From: Tyto alba
Lineage: Eukaryota > Chordata > Aves > Strigiformes > Tytonidae
NCBI RefSeq assembly: GCF_018691265.1
Contig: NW_024881313.1
Location: forward strand, 19,709,518 to 19,773,517
Reading direction: 5' to 3'
Length of the DNA stretch: 64,000 nucleotides
A program made the translations under genes and the position numbers. The notes beneath the pieces are model-generated. The model saw only the letters and a list, made by a program, of their open reading frames with translations. It had not been told where the DNA came from and did not search any database. Shown here one piece after another: positions 25,600 through 38,884 of this stretch. Each line of letters opens with the position of its first letter. Positions within the stretch are counted from its first letter, which is position 1.

Positions 25600-25848
25600 A
25601 TTATACCATTTCAGTCGGAAGGGACCTACAACTATCATCTAGTGCAACTGCCTAATGAATTCAGGGCTGACCAAGTTAAAGCATGTTGTTAAGGGCATTG
25701 TCCAAATGCCTCTTAAACACTGACAGGCTTAGGGCATCGACCACCTCTCTAGGAAGCCCTACTCAGTGTTTGACCACCCTCTTGGTAAAGAAATGCTTCT
25801 TAATGTCTAGCCTAAACCTCCCCTGGTGCAGCTTTGAACCATTCTCTT
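25600..25848 (-). mobile_element. CR1 LINE 3' end fragment, reverse orientation
   Basis: Read on the + strand this is the reverse complement of a CR1 3'UTR: GGAAGGGACCTACAACTATC, CATCTAGTGCAACTGCC, GGGCATTGTCCAAATGCCTC, GACCACCTCTCTAGGAAGCC and AAGAAATGCTTCTTAATGTC. About 250 bases, lying between the MRC1-like gene and the CpG island. Confidence 0.92.
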
Positions 25849-26767
25849 AAGAAGAACTCTTTCCCAAATAATTTTCTTTATCTGTTGTGATTTTAGTATT
25901 AAGTTCCAGATTTGAATGTTAGGAGATCAAAGTATTACATCACAGTTTTTCAGTGGAGGCCATATCAAGAGATTGTATCAATGAGAGTGGAATGGTTATC
26001 ACAGTTACCTAACTGGTTATATATCTGTAGGATTCTCTAGAGAAAATTAAATTTCCCAAGACTACCTACCTACTATATACAGGTTTGGAAGAGACATACA
26101 GGAAGATATTTAAATGTAAATTATTGATGTAATAATCTCAGCACCTTTGTAAAATACTTAATATTTTACAAGGTTTTATGGTTGAGAAAGTTTATTTGAA
26201 CTAAAACAAATGATAGTTTTATGTTTATCAGCGCTCAAGCACAATGAAACAAAGATTTTTTTTCCAAACTGAACATTAGTTTTCTCCAGTGGGTTTCAGC
26301 GGTTCCAAGCTGTTCCTAACTTCATAATTCTTTGTTCATATATCCAGAGGAAATTGTTCAACTTCCTGATTTGATCCCTTCTTTAATAAAAGCAGAACTT
26401 GCATGATATACATTATTCTGAACTTTGGCTGAGTCAAGTTCTGAGTATTTTTGCAGAAGATGCAAAATGGAGAAATGTTTGTCCTACAAGATAACACAGA
26501 CACTGAGTTGACAAGTCTGCAGTGGCATCCCAGTGCTCCATAAGCCAGGGACTGAGGACAGGGCTTCATCAAAGACCAGCCATGGCTGACAAGTAAGCAT
26601 TTATTTCTACCTCTTGGAACCGCAAAGCAACTGCAGGCCTTGGGGAAGGGTCCTCTCCATCCTGGGCCACTTCCTAGATGTCCCCCATGACTCTGGCCAG
26701 CAGGCTGAGGAATGATCATTGGAGTGTATCTTCAGCACAGTAGAAGAGCCCAGATTTGGTGTGTGCC

Positions 26768-26832
26768 TTGAAGAATGGCACAGGCTGCCCTGAGAGGTTG
26801 TGGAGTCTCCAGGCTTGGAGACATTCATAGCC
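26768..26832 (+). mobile_element. Short CR1 relic
   Basis: The stretch GCACAGGCTGCCCTGAGAGG, then TTGTGGAGTCTCCA and TTGGAGACATTCA, resembles the CR1 3'UTR (AACAGGCTGCCCAGAGAGGT and onward). Its borders are uncertain and the flanks are not recognisable. Confidence 0.6.
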
Positions 26833-26989
26833 TTGCTTGGTGCCAGGGGCTGTACCAGGTGCTTTTCCTTCCAACCTCAACCCTGCAGTGACTCCGTGAC
26901 TTGGCCATCCTCCCTACCACACAGGCAGCCACACTGGTGTGACATGGTGAGTGAAGCCTCACACAGCAACGGTGCCCCAAAGCGCAGAG

Positions 26990-27560
26990 AGACTTCCTAA
27001 ATCCCTCCTCTGCCCTGCACTCCTCTCCATCGCGCACAGCCTCCTGTCGCCCAGCACTTTGTCAGTGTGCAGCCCCGGGCCCAGGCACACAGCCCTCCCC
27101 AATGCCGGGGAGCACAGTGTCCCAGCCTGGGGGGCTGCAAGGGCCTGCCCCCCTCCCACCCCTCCCTCGCTCTCTCTTGCCCCCCCACTCGCACAGCCAG
27201 CACAGTCCCCACCGCCCTAGCGCACCGGCGGCGAGCGGAGAAGCCTCCCCTTCCTCCTCCATGAGGGCCGCTGGAGCCAGTCAGCCTCACTGCGGCTGGG
27301 GGGCTCTCCTCTTCCACGGGTCGGGGGTGGAGGGCGGATGAGGGCGATGAGAGCAGAACAACGGTTAAGACGGACCGAGCTGGGCCGCAGTTCCCTGCGC
27401 GCGGCCGCCGGCGGCAGCTTCGCTCCCGAGATGGCGGCCGGGGCGAGCAGCGCCGCCTTCCGCGGAGGGCGGCGGCGTCATCGAGCGAGCGAACGAGCGG
27501 CGGGGTGCGGGCGGGCAGCCGGGCCAGGGCCGGTCCTGCTCCGGGTTGGTTTTGTTTGAA
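26990..27560. promoter_or_regulatory. CpG island, orphan promoter candidate
   Basis: This is the only strongly GC- and CpG-rich block in the window. It is densest at 27190-27560, with repeated CGG/GCG runs such as GGCGGCGAGCGG and GCGCGCGGCCGCCGG. It contains a YY1-like site AGATGGCGGCC at 27429-27439 and ETS-like CTTCCGC. GC-richness runs on to about 27.84 kb. No homologous gene start is recognised; long ORFs across it on both strands look like by-products of GC-rich sequence. It lies about 6 kb after the MRC1-like stop and 28 kb before the SLC39A12 ATG. It could drive a non-coding RNA, a distal first exon of SLC39A12, or an unrecognised gene. Confidence 0.7.
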
Positions 27561-27870
27561 ATGGGCCGAGCGTTGGCAGCAGCACTGGACCATCGGTGAC
27601 ATGACAGGAGACCTTTTGCTCAGCAGGGCAAAGAGGCGCCGTGTGAATTACCTCAGCTGGAGTTGTTCAGGACGTACCTGCAGAGGAAAGCGGGCTGTGC
27701 TCTCCTGTGAGGGAGGGACTGCCAACCCGGCAGGAGCAGGGCTTCCCCCAAACAAAATAGGGGAGACCCTGAGAGGCAGAACGCGGAGGCAAACAGATAA
27801 ACTGCGGTGGAGATGTGAGAGAAGTGATTCGGATTTCATGATTAATTTTTTAGATGATGAATGAAATTAT
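27561..27870 (+). other. GC-rich shore of the CpG island, possible first exon
   Basis: Moderately GC-rich unique sequence with a 119-codon open frame (27505-27864, + strand) that includes KRRRVNYLSW and ends MINFLDDE. I do not recognise the protein. It may be transcribed from the island. Candidate donors such as ATCG|GTGACA (27595-27596) are only moderate. Confidence 0.25.
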
Positions 27871-27924
27871 GTCCTGGTCTTCTCTATCCAGCTAGAATTG
27901 TCTCTTTTCCTAGTCTAATGTGGT

Positions 27925-27930
<6 letters not shown>

Positions 27931-27962
<32 letters not shown>
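27931..27962. repeat. 32-base T run
   Basis: An uninterrupted homopolymer just past the CpG island shore. No flanking retrogene sequence is recognised on either side. Confidence 0.95.
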
Positions 27963-29439
27963 CATCTAGTTCATATGTTTGACTTGTAAGTAAGTGAAGC
28001 AGAAGTAATAAATTGCTGATCATTTTATTCTGTTTCTCTTTTGTTTCTTTTTTATGTTTTTTCTTTTCCCAAGTCTTGTGGGGCCATCACTTTAATGTCC
28101 CAGGTAGGCATTTGTCAATATATACGCTATTAGAGTCTGTTTGTAAAGTATTGGCAACTGAGGACATGTGGGTAATTCGCTGTGGTTGTGGTAATCAGTT
28201 CATTATGTGACAAATCAAAAACTGTGTGCCTTAGCGTCACCCTCACTAATAAAGGGATAATAATGTGTGTTTTTCTAGCAGAAGCTTTCTCAAGACGAGT
28301 TAATTGCTTTTAAATCTGAAAACAGAAATCTACAAAAATGAAAAGAACATTAGCTTATTACAATTAGTAGCACAGAACTGACAGGAATTCTCCTCGCTCA
28401 ATTTCAGAAACTTGTTTACACACCAGACTTGACCCTCTTGAGGATATAAATGTGGCCACTTTCATTTCCAATTTTTTTGTGTTACTGTCAGGATGAAGAT
28501 ATCTCACTGCATCACTAGTCTTTCTGTAAATGTCCACTTACTGTCTTTCATTAAATATCCATTTTGTGTTTTTATGTTTTTCCAGACTTTAATGAGATAC
28601 ATTTATTTCTTTACAGATTTTTCAAGAAGTGAAATGGAATTGCACTTAGAAGCAATATGGCTGACACATCAGAGAGCATCAGTGCAATTGCTAACACTAA
28701 TTATTTTCTCCTGTTTTTGTTTTTTAAGTGTTCACTAAGATGCTATCATCAGATTGAGAGATTTCAAATACAGCCGTAATAATGGAAGACTACAGTTACT
28801 TGCATATAGACTTGTAGTTATCATAGGGGCTATCATGCAGACAGCACATGTACATGTACACGTACCTCACTGCTCTTTGGAGCGAAAACTTACAACAGAA
28901 GGTTAATCCATCCCAAGAACACAAGGCCTTGTTTGTGAAATACTGAGTGAAGGTCACTGTAATACTGATCACATTCTCCTCAAATTTGATATCCTTTAAT
29001 GAAAAAAAAAAGAAAAAATATCCTAGAAGTTGTTCTAAAAGAAATTGAAATTGGTGTTTGGTCTAGTACCTAACCTGTTCTTGAAAACAGCTTCAGTTCT
29101 AAAGGAACAGCAAGTCACAAATACCACATCAGTCAGTAAAACAATCTCTATGTTTCCTGAGCATTATAAGACAGCTAATCTAATTTTCTCTGAGGTAGAC
29201 ATGTAAAAACAGAAATAAATAATTATGAAATACCAATGATAGTTTATAAAAGAGTAAATGTGGGGTTTGCTTTTGAAAATCAGGCTTAACAACACTACTA
29301 GAAGGACTCAGTAAACAGGGAGAATATAGGTTATGCTATTCAAAAACTTCTGAGTCACCTGGAAGGAAGACCTAATGACTGTGTTTACTGATTATGCATA
29401 ATTATTCATGATTGTCAAAATAAGAGCTTGACTGTGGAC

Positions 29440-29700
29440 AACTGCAGAAGATTTGTCCACTGCTGAATGGAATAAAATGGAAACTAATGCTACAAAAGTC
29501 AAAGTAGTGTGTTTGGGAAAATCATAAAATACATGTGCAGTAACAGTTAACAAAGGGATCAACGCAGTTACGGGGTTACTGGGTGTGACAAGGTCAAATA
29601 CACTAGGAGCTTCCAATTGGAAGATGAGGGGATTAGGGTAAGTACTATGGAAGCTTGTAAAATCATGAGGTTTTTAATTGCCGTAGGATGGCATATTGTC
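29440..29700 (+). mobile_element. Possible ancient CR1/L3-like LINE relic
   Basis: The phrase CAAAGTAGTGTGTTTGGGAA and the following text resemble the part of old CR1/L3 reverse-transcriptase ORFs that normally reads AAAGTAATGCACATTGGGAA. It is too eroded for a firm call. Confidence 0.35.
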
Positions 29701-32700
29701 AGAAATGGACGTGCCATGTTTCTGAAGGATATTGGGATTGTTGAATACAGTCATACAAATGTGACCTCTGGCTCGTGAGGTTCCTAAACCTTTAATTCAA
29801 AGAAAACAGGATGCTGTAGTGAGGAAGAATTATTCAGCATATGGTTATTTGTAAACTCCTGTAAGTGTCCATTATAAGACTCTGTAATAGAGAAGACAAA
29901 TTATTAGGTGGACTTGTGGTCTGAGCCACTGTAGTACTACAAATAGAACAAGAACAACTTGTTCTACTCATTCTTGTTATTAGTGACAAAGTTGAAAAGA
30001 AGTGAGCTTCACTCAACTAAAGAATAAACTTCAAGTTCTTGAGTATCTTGAGTATGGCTCTATGACATATCTTTTAAATAAACATGTCAGATCCCTGAAA
30101 TTTTTCTAAAAGGTACATGACTCTCAGCTGTTGCTTATGTACCCTGTTGTTTTTAGAAACAGTGACATTTGAACAAGACTGTTGTCTTCATCACTACTTT
30201 CACAAAAGCAAGTGTAGTGTCCTTTCAGAAACATGAAGAGATTAAATACTTTACACTGAGTATCTCAGAAGGCTGTGAAGTGTATTCTCGCTTGCATGTG
30301 TCCACTGGTGTGATTCCTTCAAAGTCTTTCTTTTACAGTTTAAAATACTTTGCTAACTTTCCTTTGTCTGCCACTCAGGAATTCTGACAGTTTATGGTGG
30401 TGTTTACTTTTGTCTCGGAAAAGAAAATGTGGGTTTTCATAGGACACATTCATGTGTGGTTTACTGAAGAAAATATGCACTCAAGTTCCATGCCTGCTTA
30501 CTTAATGGTTTTCCAGCAATTGAAGCACAAACATGAAATATGATAAGTTTATTTGTATGGAATCATTCATGGAGACAGATTTTACTGACTAACCAGAAGA
30601 CACTTTCTGTAAAACCAGAAGCTAGAAATATACTTCATCAGGAATGTCTTCTAGCTCTGTTCACTAAGAGACTATCCTGAGGACTTCCATAGTAGTGTAT
30701 TAATAGGAGCTCAGAACACAAATAGAAATTGTGTGTTCAGTGTGAAAAACGTTGAGTGTTTGACTTTACTATACTTTGAGATACTGCTTTACCATTGATT
30801 CAGGTACTTGGCAAGTATGTAGGGCTATGCCAAATTGCTTGTATTCAAATAAATATTTATATAGTGCAAGTGAATTGTAGATTACAAGGCCAGAAAACAG
30901 CATGGCAATTACTTGCTTTAATCAGAGACCAGAGATTGTAAGACTTATCTGAATCAATTCTTGTCAAGCTATTCTTCTGCCATATCTCTTGATTATTTTA
31001 TAAAGAGATTACATATTTTCCCACCACCATCAACAACAGAAACAAATGTTAAACAGTCTCCCAGCTTTGTTTTTGTAGCTCCAGCTTTGTTTCAGAAAAA
31101 TGTGATCTTATTTCCTGCAAGATTTCCTTTCTGGGCCTTTTATTGCTTTTCACTTACCATAACAACATCCTTTAATCTTTGCCTTTGGGACTAAGTAATG
31201 AACCTTCAGTACTTTCTTTACCTTTGCACTATGCTGGAAACACAGAACAAGCTAATGTGTCCTTCAAATCTAAGGATACTTAACGTGCTGACTGCTTAAC
31301 CTATAAAGACCTAGGATAGGGCAACCAATACTGCTTTTCAGCATAGCAGCTTTCTAACCATTGTCCATTCAACCACCTTATCACTCAGTCAGAGATGCTC
31401 GTCTTCTGATTAGGTGATGTGCTGATTTTTTTTTCTTCCAGTTTTCTGCTGTTCTGTCATCTCTGTCATTTCTCAGGCTTTGCAGGAGGAAGCCAGCTGT
31501 GCTACTAAATTAACAGTCTTTTCAAAAGGAAACCAACCTCAGCTTTCTTTTAACCCATAAACTTATCAGCCTCTTGAAACAATGTACTCTGTATCTAGCT
31601 CTGTGACTACCCATGCTGTCCTTCAGTTGCCATGTCAGCACTTCTCTTTTTACCCCATAACTGCAGTTACAGGGCCGAGAGCAGCTGAAGAAATAATTTC
31701 ATACTCTTACTGAATAATGCAAAGTGGAAAGTATAATATTGAATCTGAAGATTCTAGTGGAACTGGAACAAACCCATTATTTCACAGGATTTTTTCTTAT
31801 TATTCCTCCCCAAAATGTTTTTGAGTTTTACTCTCTAAAGCATATATCAGGAAACACATTTCATAGTTACTAACATGATTGTACAGTTATTTCACTGGGT
31901 ACATATTAGACTATCAGAAAGGCTTTCCAAGCAATTTGGGTCCACCTTGCAAGTGACCACCATTTAAGAAGGTTCCTGGAGTTCAATATGATTTTAACTC
32001 TCCTAAGAAAACCTTGGTTTGAAAAATTCTAGTCTGAAAAATTCTCATCTGCTCAACCTTTATAATATGATCACACCTTTACATTCAGAAATTCTCAGAT
32101 ACTGAACTGTACCAATATAGGAATGAAGAACAGGGGACTGGAAATCATTCCAAGCCAAACAGAATTCTGAGGAATCTGTCTGAAAGGGGTTCACAGCTTC
32201 TGTGGAAGCGCATGTGCATACACACACGTATACTGTGAATCAATTCAAAGAGCTGAGAAGCCTTTTTGTAAGTCAAGCTTTGCATCTCCAAGCAATATTT
32301 TATACTGCCTTCATGCCGTAGTAAAGGATACAAAAGAATGAAATACCTGGATTTATATAGTTTATACATCTCCTTCATCCAGCTGAAGTTTGTACTGATG
32401 TCTTGAAAATGCTTAGTAGATGCGAGCCTGTCAAGATTGTTGACATCTAAGAAGTGATAGGCAAATAAAACCACTGTATGATTCAGCTCCTCTGAAAAGG
32501 CTCCTGCATTCTTCAACATGTGTATGCCATAAGAGTAAATGAAAAGGAAATTAATCCAAAAAGGCTGATGCAAATAGATGAAATAATTATGCTGAAGAAA
32601 TTAATTGGGCTTTCCTGAGTCATACTGAAACGATTGTTTTTCATAAACAACTAAGACTTTAAACAAATTCTGCTTAAATTTCCATCCCTTCATTTGACTG

Positions 32701-34579
32701 AAACATGTTTACTGAACAGGTTTGAATAAATATAACAAACCTGACTTTATCACAGAGAAAACATTCAAGACAAAAATAGGAATGTTGAGGCAAATTATTA
32801 GAGGTAACTATATTTTCCTCTAATTTCTCTCATTAGTAATTTACACGTTACTACTTACTCTAGACACCAGATACTTATTATTCAATTAAAAAAATTTGAA
32901 ATGAGTGGGAAACTCTACAATTCTTAATAAAACAAATACTGTCTTGTTATAATAACAGAAACTTTTGAATTAATATAGTACTTTACACTCCTGGTTTCAT
33001 GTTAACTTTTTCCAAACTACAAAGAAGGATCATATTATATGGATTTTATGTTGAGTAATCAAAAGATTATGTAAAGAAATAACCATTTTATTTTCAATTC
33101 CTTTTTTTTAGAATCCAAATCAAGCTTTTCTGTACATCTCTGTCAAATTCTGCATCATTTCATGATGTTTTGAAATTTTTAAAGAATATTTCTTCTCTTT
33201 TGTGTTGAACACATGGATATTAAAAAATCTGTTATAAAAGGGAGATATAAGATAGGAAGTTTACACAGGGAAAGTTATTTCAAATTCAAAAAATTAGAGA
33301 AGGATGACTTCCAGTATTGCTTGTATCCTAAGAATGTAGGACCCGCTGATCTGAGTCCAGGTCTCCCAGTACTGCAATAGGTCTTCAATTGAGATAATCC
33401 CCCCAGAGCGGACATTCTAACAGTAACAAGTAAAAATCTTCAAAGAGGAGAAACTAACTTCAAAAGGTAATTTTTTTTTTTTTCCCTTTCAAAGGTCTTC
33501 TATTTCAGAGAATAAATCTGCTGTAAATTCAATGTTTTGTTGACTTTTGTCGAAGGTTGAGTCTTTTTTTCTGAAATGATCAGGACATAAAAAATTCTCA
33601 GCTGAACATTATCCCAAAAGATTGCAAGTGTTGAGGCAGGCAGAACTAAAGTTACAGCTTGCTGAATAGCTGGCATGTATGTTTGTCTCTACAGAAACTA
33701 AAACAACCCCCCCTCCATTTGCATATTTATAACCTCTTCCTATATTTGTGTGTATCCACTTTGAATCTAGATACCATGCCTTAAACAAAGGGCAAGTAGA
33801 CAGAAGCTGCAAAAGAGTAAACAATCACAATTTCTGGATAAAGGGGGAGATGGATGATTTGAAGAAGAGATTACACAAGAACTATTCTAAAAGGAGGGTT
33901 GTAGCAGCTGAGTATTTGTGCAAATTAGAGCCCAAATTGAATAAATGGAGTATCCGGGTGGGGGGCCATCAAAAGAAATAAGGGTTATATTTAAGGAAGA
34001 ATAGGATGATGAAAAAGAGAAAAGGGAAAGGCTTGAGGTCAGGACAGATGGAATCAGGGATTTCTTGTGTCAAAGGGACTATGCACACCACTAGGGCAGC
34101 ACTGCAGGATTTCTCATTGTCAGATAGTCAAATTGTCCAAAATGTTTAATATTGGCTGTATTGCACAACAGTTTGATATGTGACAGTCTTTAGATATTAA
34201 ATAAGTAGGTAAACTGAAGGAGAAGAAATTAACAGCTGGACTTGTGGAGATAATTACAGTAGCTAGAGAAAGGATTTTGCAGGAAGCTAGAGAAGGTTAA
34301 GAATAACAGGAGTGTTGGAGAGAGCAGTAGGACAGCTTCCTTAATTGCTGGTTTCCTGATGTGCTATTAACTGTATGGCTGTGAAATCCAAGTCGTGATG
34401 CAGTTTAAAATGCAGTTGAGTCCAGATGTTAAGTTGCTGAAGAAAACAATGTTTGTACATAAATATGCCAAAGGGTAAGATTTTAGGATTCTGTTTAGTA
34501 TGTGTATATATATATATGTGGGTATATATTTTCTTATATTGTTAAGAGCTGTCTAGGCATTGACAGTTTGTTGTTGCTT

Positions 34580-34681
34580 GGTTTTTGGTTTGTTTTTTTT
34601 TTTTTTTTGAGGGGGGAAGATTTGTTGTGTTTTGTTCTGTTGCTTGTTTTTGTTTGGTTTTTGTTTTTTTTTTTTTTTGTC
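34580..34681. repeat. G/T-rich low-complexity block
   Basis: About 100 bases almost entirely of T and G on the + strand, including T runs of about 15-17 separated by TTTGG and GTTTTG units. It may be a decayed simple repeat. Confidence 0.8.
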
Positions 34682-35911
34682 TTCAGGTTCAACAGAAAGA
34701 ATATTTTTGGACCAAACAAAAATTTCTGTAGTAATACCTTCTCTTGCTCTTTGTTTGCTATATTTTTCCTGCCTGGAAAATAAAAAAAATCAGGGAACAC
34801 TGACTATTTCCATTCATAATTAGTTTCAGGTTTTATCTTTGTTTGTACACAGAACTGAATCAATCATTACCTTGGTTCAGTCCACTGCATAGACACCCTG
34901 AAATACACTGAAACGTAACTTGACTTTTAGTCAGATTAAAATGAAAAATGCAAAGTTTCTTTGTGTCACAATAAATGATACTCTACACTTTTTTTTTTTC
35001 AAGTTTAGCAAAACCATTTTAATAAGAAACCTACATGTAAACATGCCTGTAACTATGTACAGCTGCTTCCTGAGAAATTAATTTGAAATTCACTACTGCT
35101 AAACATGGAAGCTTGGCTGATGTAAGATGGGTTTATTTGTGCCTCTGTGTAGGCTCTGCTCACTCTAGTCAAGTGCTGTATGCTGCACATCATGCAGTGA
35201 CTGGCAGGACTGAAGCCTTATTATAAACGTGATAGATGAGATGTATTGATGAATTCAAGTCCAATAATTTGTGAGTATCTAACTTACGTATTTTATCTGT
35301 CTTTCCTTGAGAAAATGTCTCAGGGAATTGAGACATCTCTTGTGATGGATTTTGCACAGCAAATGTCAGTCCCAACCAGTGAGTTATTTTCTATATTTAA
35401 ATTAGTTTTGGAATGCCATAAAGTGCACTTATACAAACACTTTTGTCAGTGAAATTCATCACAGTCTTAAAAATTCAGCAGAGTTTTCAGTAGTTATGTC
35501 TTTTGGGCGTGTCCCACAATATAGTATTAAACAAAGCAAACATGGCCAAAAAGCTTAGTAATAAGTAACTATAATGTTTTATTTGACAGATTAATAACTT
35601 CAGGACAAATATTTTAAAATTACACAGTTTATAGAACTCATTATTTAGTTGCACATTTTTATTTTTATTAGAAGCTTTTTAAATATTAAACATTACTCCA
35701 ATGCTTTATATTAAATTATTAAGAAAGTAATCTAGAATTATTGCCAACCTTAAGCAATCATTACACAAAGTTATCATTGCAGTGCTTGGTATGTTCAGTA
35801 ATTTTACTGTTTTATCTTTGGTTTATGTTTGTAATAGAAAAATAGTGGGCAATTGCAAGTGCCATCTCTTTATGCAAAATATATAACGCCAGTTCTCTCA
35901 ACTGTGGTGAA

Positions 35912-36145
35912 TCAGAGAAAGTTACAATTAATACAGAGCTCAAAACGATAAATATCTTTTGTGGTCCGTTGCTTTCCCTGTCCATAAGGACATGAATTTA
36001 AGTCTGAGCAGGGTCTTCGGCATAGTGTTGTATTATCGCATAGGCAGTAAGAAGCAATGTGCGAAGCAGAGAAATTTGCACAGTCTGCTGGTTTTCTTTG
36101 ACGTTTTGTACTAGTCTGGATTTTTATGGCAATGTTGCAAATCAC
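35912..36145 (-). other. Cysteine-rich open frame, possible unrecognised exon
   Basis: The minus-strand frame encodes KRQRKPADCANFSASH, YCLCDNTTLCRRPCSD and CPYGQGKQRTTKD, with a closing CINC: nine Cys in its last about 55 residues. The segment also holds several CpGs (CGTCAA, TTCGCA, TGCGAT, GCCGAA, AACGGA, ATCGTT) in otherwise CpG-poor DNA. A possible acceptor (ATCCAG, minus strand, 36116-36117) and donor (ATT|GTAACT) bracket it, but the pyrimidine tract is poor. I do not recognise a family. Confidence 0.2.
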
Positions 36146-38884
36146 ATAGCAGAGAAATGAACTGTAGAATCGCTACAAGTCTGAGATCATGAATATTCAT
36201 TAGCTCAATTAGAAAATTAAAAATAAAAGCTTGGTAGATTTTAGTGATAGTGTTGCAGCTGTCTTCCATATTTGTATGTAATCAAACTATAAATTAATTA
36301 TTTGTCTTGATAACAGTTTTTTATTACGCTGTTGTTGTCCTTAATGTTTCGTGTATGGTCCTCTGTGAAACATGATTTAAGAACTAAATTCTTATAAAAT
36401 TAAATGGATTCTTTATTAAACTAACTACTTGTGAAGGTGTTTTGCATGTCATTGTAAGTGTCTTAGTCTTGGGTAATGCCCTGGATAAATTCACAATCTG
36501 AGTTATAGTCAAGGCTAGAGATTGAATTTCAAAAACATTTACTGCATATGAACATTTAAAGAAAATGTCATGGGACAAGTGTCCAGGTGTATCACTGTTC
36601 TCTCCAGTTTCCTGCCTGTGGGTAAGGCCAGATTCCACTTTGAGCTGCTGGGTTGGTGTGCTATTACATAGAGATCTAGGTTATAGCCACCATTAGAGGA
36701 CAATCAGAATTAAAAGTATGAATGGCCATTTTCTTGAAGGGAACCTTAAAATTTACATCAGTCATGACCCCAGGGCATCCCTGTCAGATAACAGAGTATT
36801 TTATCTTGCAGATGATAGGGAACATAGGTACTGTAGAGGAAACAACAGCCAATGGCTTTATACAGGCAAAGACTACGTTTTAGGCAGGATAACAGAACAA
36901 AGGTTGGCTATGTTGTATACACTCAGATTTACCATCCTCAAGCAGCTAGGAGTTACCTAGTACTGCTAGCATTTTCTCTATTCTAGCCTGTAGCCCTGTG
37001 TTTGCTGTCACCCTTCCGCAAATCCCCACGGCAAGGCACGTCTGCTTTTGTGTGTGGCACTGCTTCAGAGGCTTACACCGCTCACTGCAGCTGTGAATGC
37101 CTTGGTCCCTGTCAGTTCAGCTATCCCATATCTAGTAAACAGCAGCTGAAAACATGGTGACAAATAAGAAAGTGTAACTTGAGTCTACAAAGGAAATCAG
37201 TGTATTTAGTTAGTCTCTCACATTGGCTCACTCCAGAGCAGCTCTTTCCTGAACTATGTCAATAGTGAAAGTAATATATTGGATATATTACCCCAGCAGC
37301 CCTAGCCAACAGAATCAGCCAGAATTGACGAGGTAGGATGTGTCTATACATAAGAATTTCCTAGTTTAGGCATTTCCTGTTTAGGTACAAACTCTGAGAT
37401 CTTGGAGAGTATAAGACCAGTCATACCTAAACCAGCTTAAATGCATTCTTGAGGCAATGAGTAACAGCTCTAAACTCCATTGGGCAATGACTTCCTTTTT
37501 TGTTCCTCAGCCCTTTGTCAGCATGATGTGCTATGTCACTGTCTTACATATAAACACTCTCACTACATTATTCCTGTATTATTATTTGTGTGTTAACAAC
37601 ATCTGAAAGTAGTCACTACAACAAATAAAGACAGTATACTTATGTTTCCCATGGGTCATTACATATACTCTTTTAATTTCTTTTGCTTTTAGACTAATGG
37701 TGTTTCCAACTGACTTGCATGTGGAAAATGTGCTATGTTGCTAAAAAAAAAAAAAAACAGAAGAAAACAAAAGCAGACTGAATCCAGTGTTTATGTGGAG
37801 CTAGCTGTAACTTGAAAGGCAGCAACTTAAAAGGAAAACTACTTCTCTGTAAACATCTTGGAAGTAAGCAATTTAATTCAACAGTTTCAGCAAGGGGACA
37901 TGATATTTTCTTAAGTGCACCAAGGATTGCATTTATTGGGTTAGATACATATTAACAAGCAGCATCTGGAAAAATAGGAACTTCAAGAAGAAAGGGAGGA
38001 TTGAGTGGTTCAGAGAGAGAGGGAGAGAGAAGTCATTCAAACAAGCATTTGTTCCTTAGGAGAACTGGAGAGTCAAGTAAAACTTGTTAATCCTCAATTC
38101 TAAACGTTATCCTTTAGAACTGAATCTTTTCACACTCAGTCTAAGGCCATATTTCAATTTCTTAAAATTCATGAAGTTCTGTAGAAAATATCTGGATTAT
38201 AAATAATTATTTTTACAACAGTACCAACTCTGGCTTTTCTGAGCTAAATGAGTTCTGAATTAAATTACTCATGGCTCACAGAAAATGTTCCCCAAGACAC
38301 CAAGGAGATGGTTAGAAACAAGATTTTCTTCAGGAACGCGGGATGCATTGTTCATCTGCAACTGTGGTAAATCTAAGCAGTGTTTATTTGTAATTTGAGT
38401 AAAATCCTTTAAAAAGCCTAATTAATCACCACGTGAATCCATATTTAGAGCTTACTCTTTTGTCAGCAGCAAGAGACATCTCCTTTTATTTTTGATTGCG
38501 ATGAACATGCTGTGGGACAGGACTCTCTGACCTAAAGGTGTGTTTTTTCCTGCCCTTAACTTCACTAGTCATAAGCTTTAGTGCATGTCATGCTATATTT
38601 ATCTACCACCTCCCCTTCAGCATACATTTTCCTTGTGTTGATTTTTAGAGGCAAGCACCTTACAGAAGATGTGGGAGAAGGGTGAAAACTGTTGCAGATC
38701 ACTGCCTTTATGCATCAATACCAAAGTTAAGATGACCCACAAAACTGTGAAAGGACTCCAGGAGCAGTGTTATGTAAAGGTAGGTAACTAAAACAAATGC
38801 CTGCTACCAATACGTGCTCAGAAATAAAACAGGAAAAGAAAGGATTCTGCTAGTGCTGCTAAAAAAAGATCTACTTAAATACAT

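Larger units (their letters stand above)
27980..38880. other. Intergenic sequence, largely featureless
   Basis: AT-rich DNA with short random ORFs. It contains one weak LINE relic (29.4-29.7 kb), the G/T-rich block at 34580-34681, and a cysteine-rich open frame on the minus strand at 35912-36145. The longest frame, 142 codons on the minus strand at 32145-32573, has no recognisable domain. Confidence 0.5.

Noticed and set aside
26997..27602. 201-codon minus-strand frame across the CpG island
   Set aside because: Arg/Gly/Pro/Ala-rich composition follows from the GC-rich sequence. Overlapping frames on both strands are equally open, and no domain is recognisable.
27931..27962. Poly-T run as the tail of a reverse-oriented retrogene
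   Set aside because: The sequence to the right, where such an insert would lie, has no recognisable coding content or target-site duplication.
32145..32573. 142-codon minus-strand frame, the longest in the 28-38 kb gap
   Set aside because: No recognisable domain, no splice context or CpG signal, and a composition like translated AT-rich DNA. A frame of this length can occur by chance in 64 kb.
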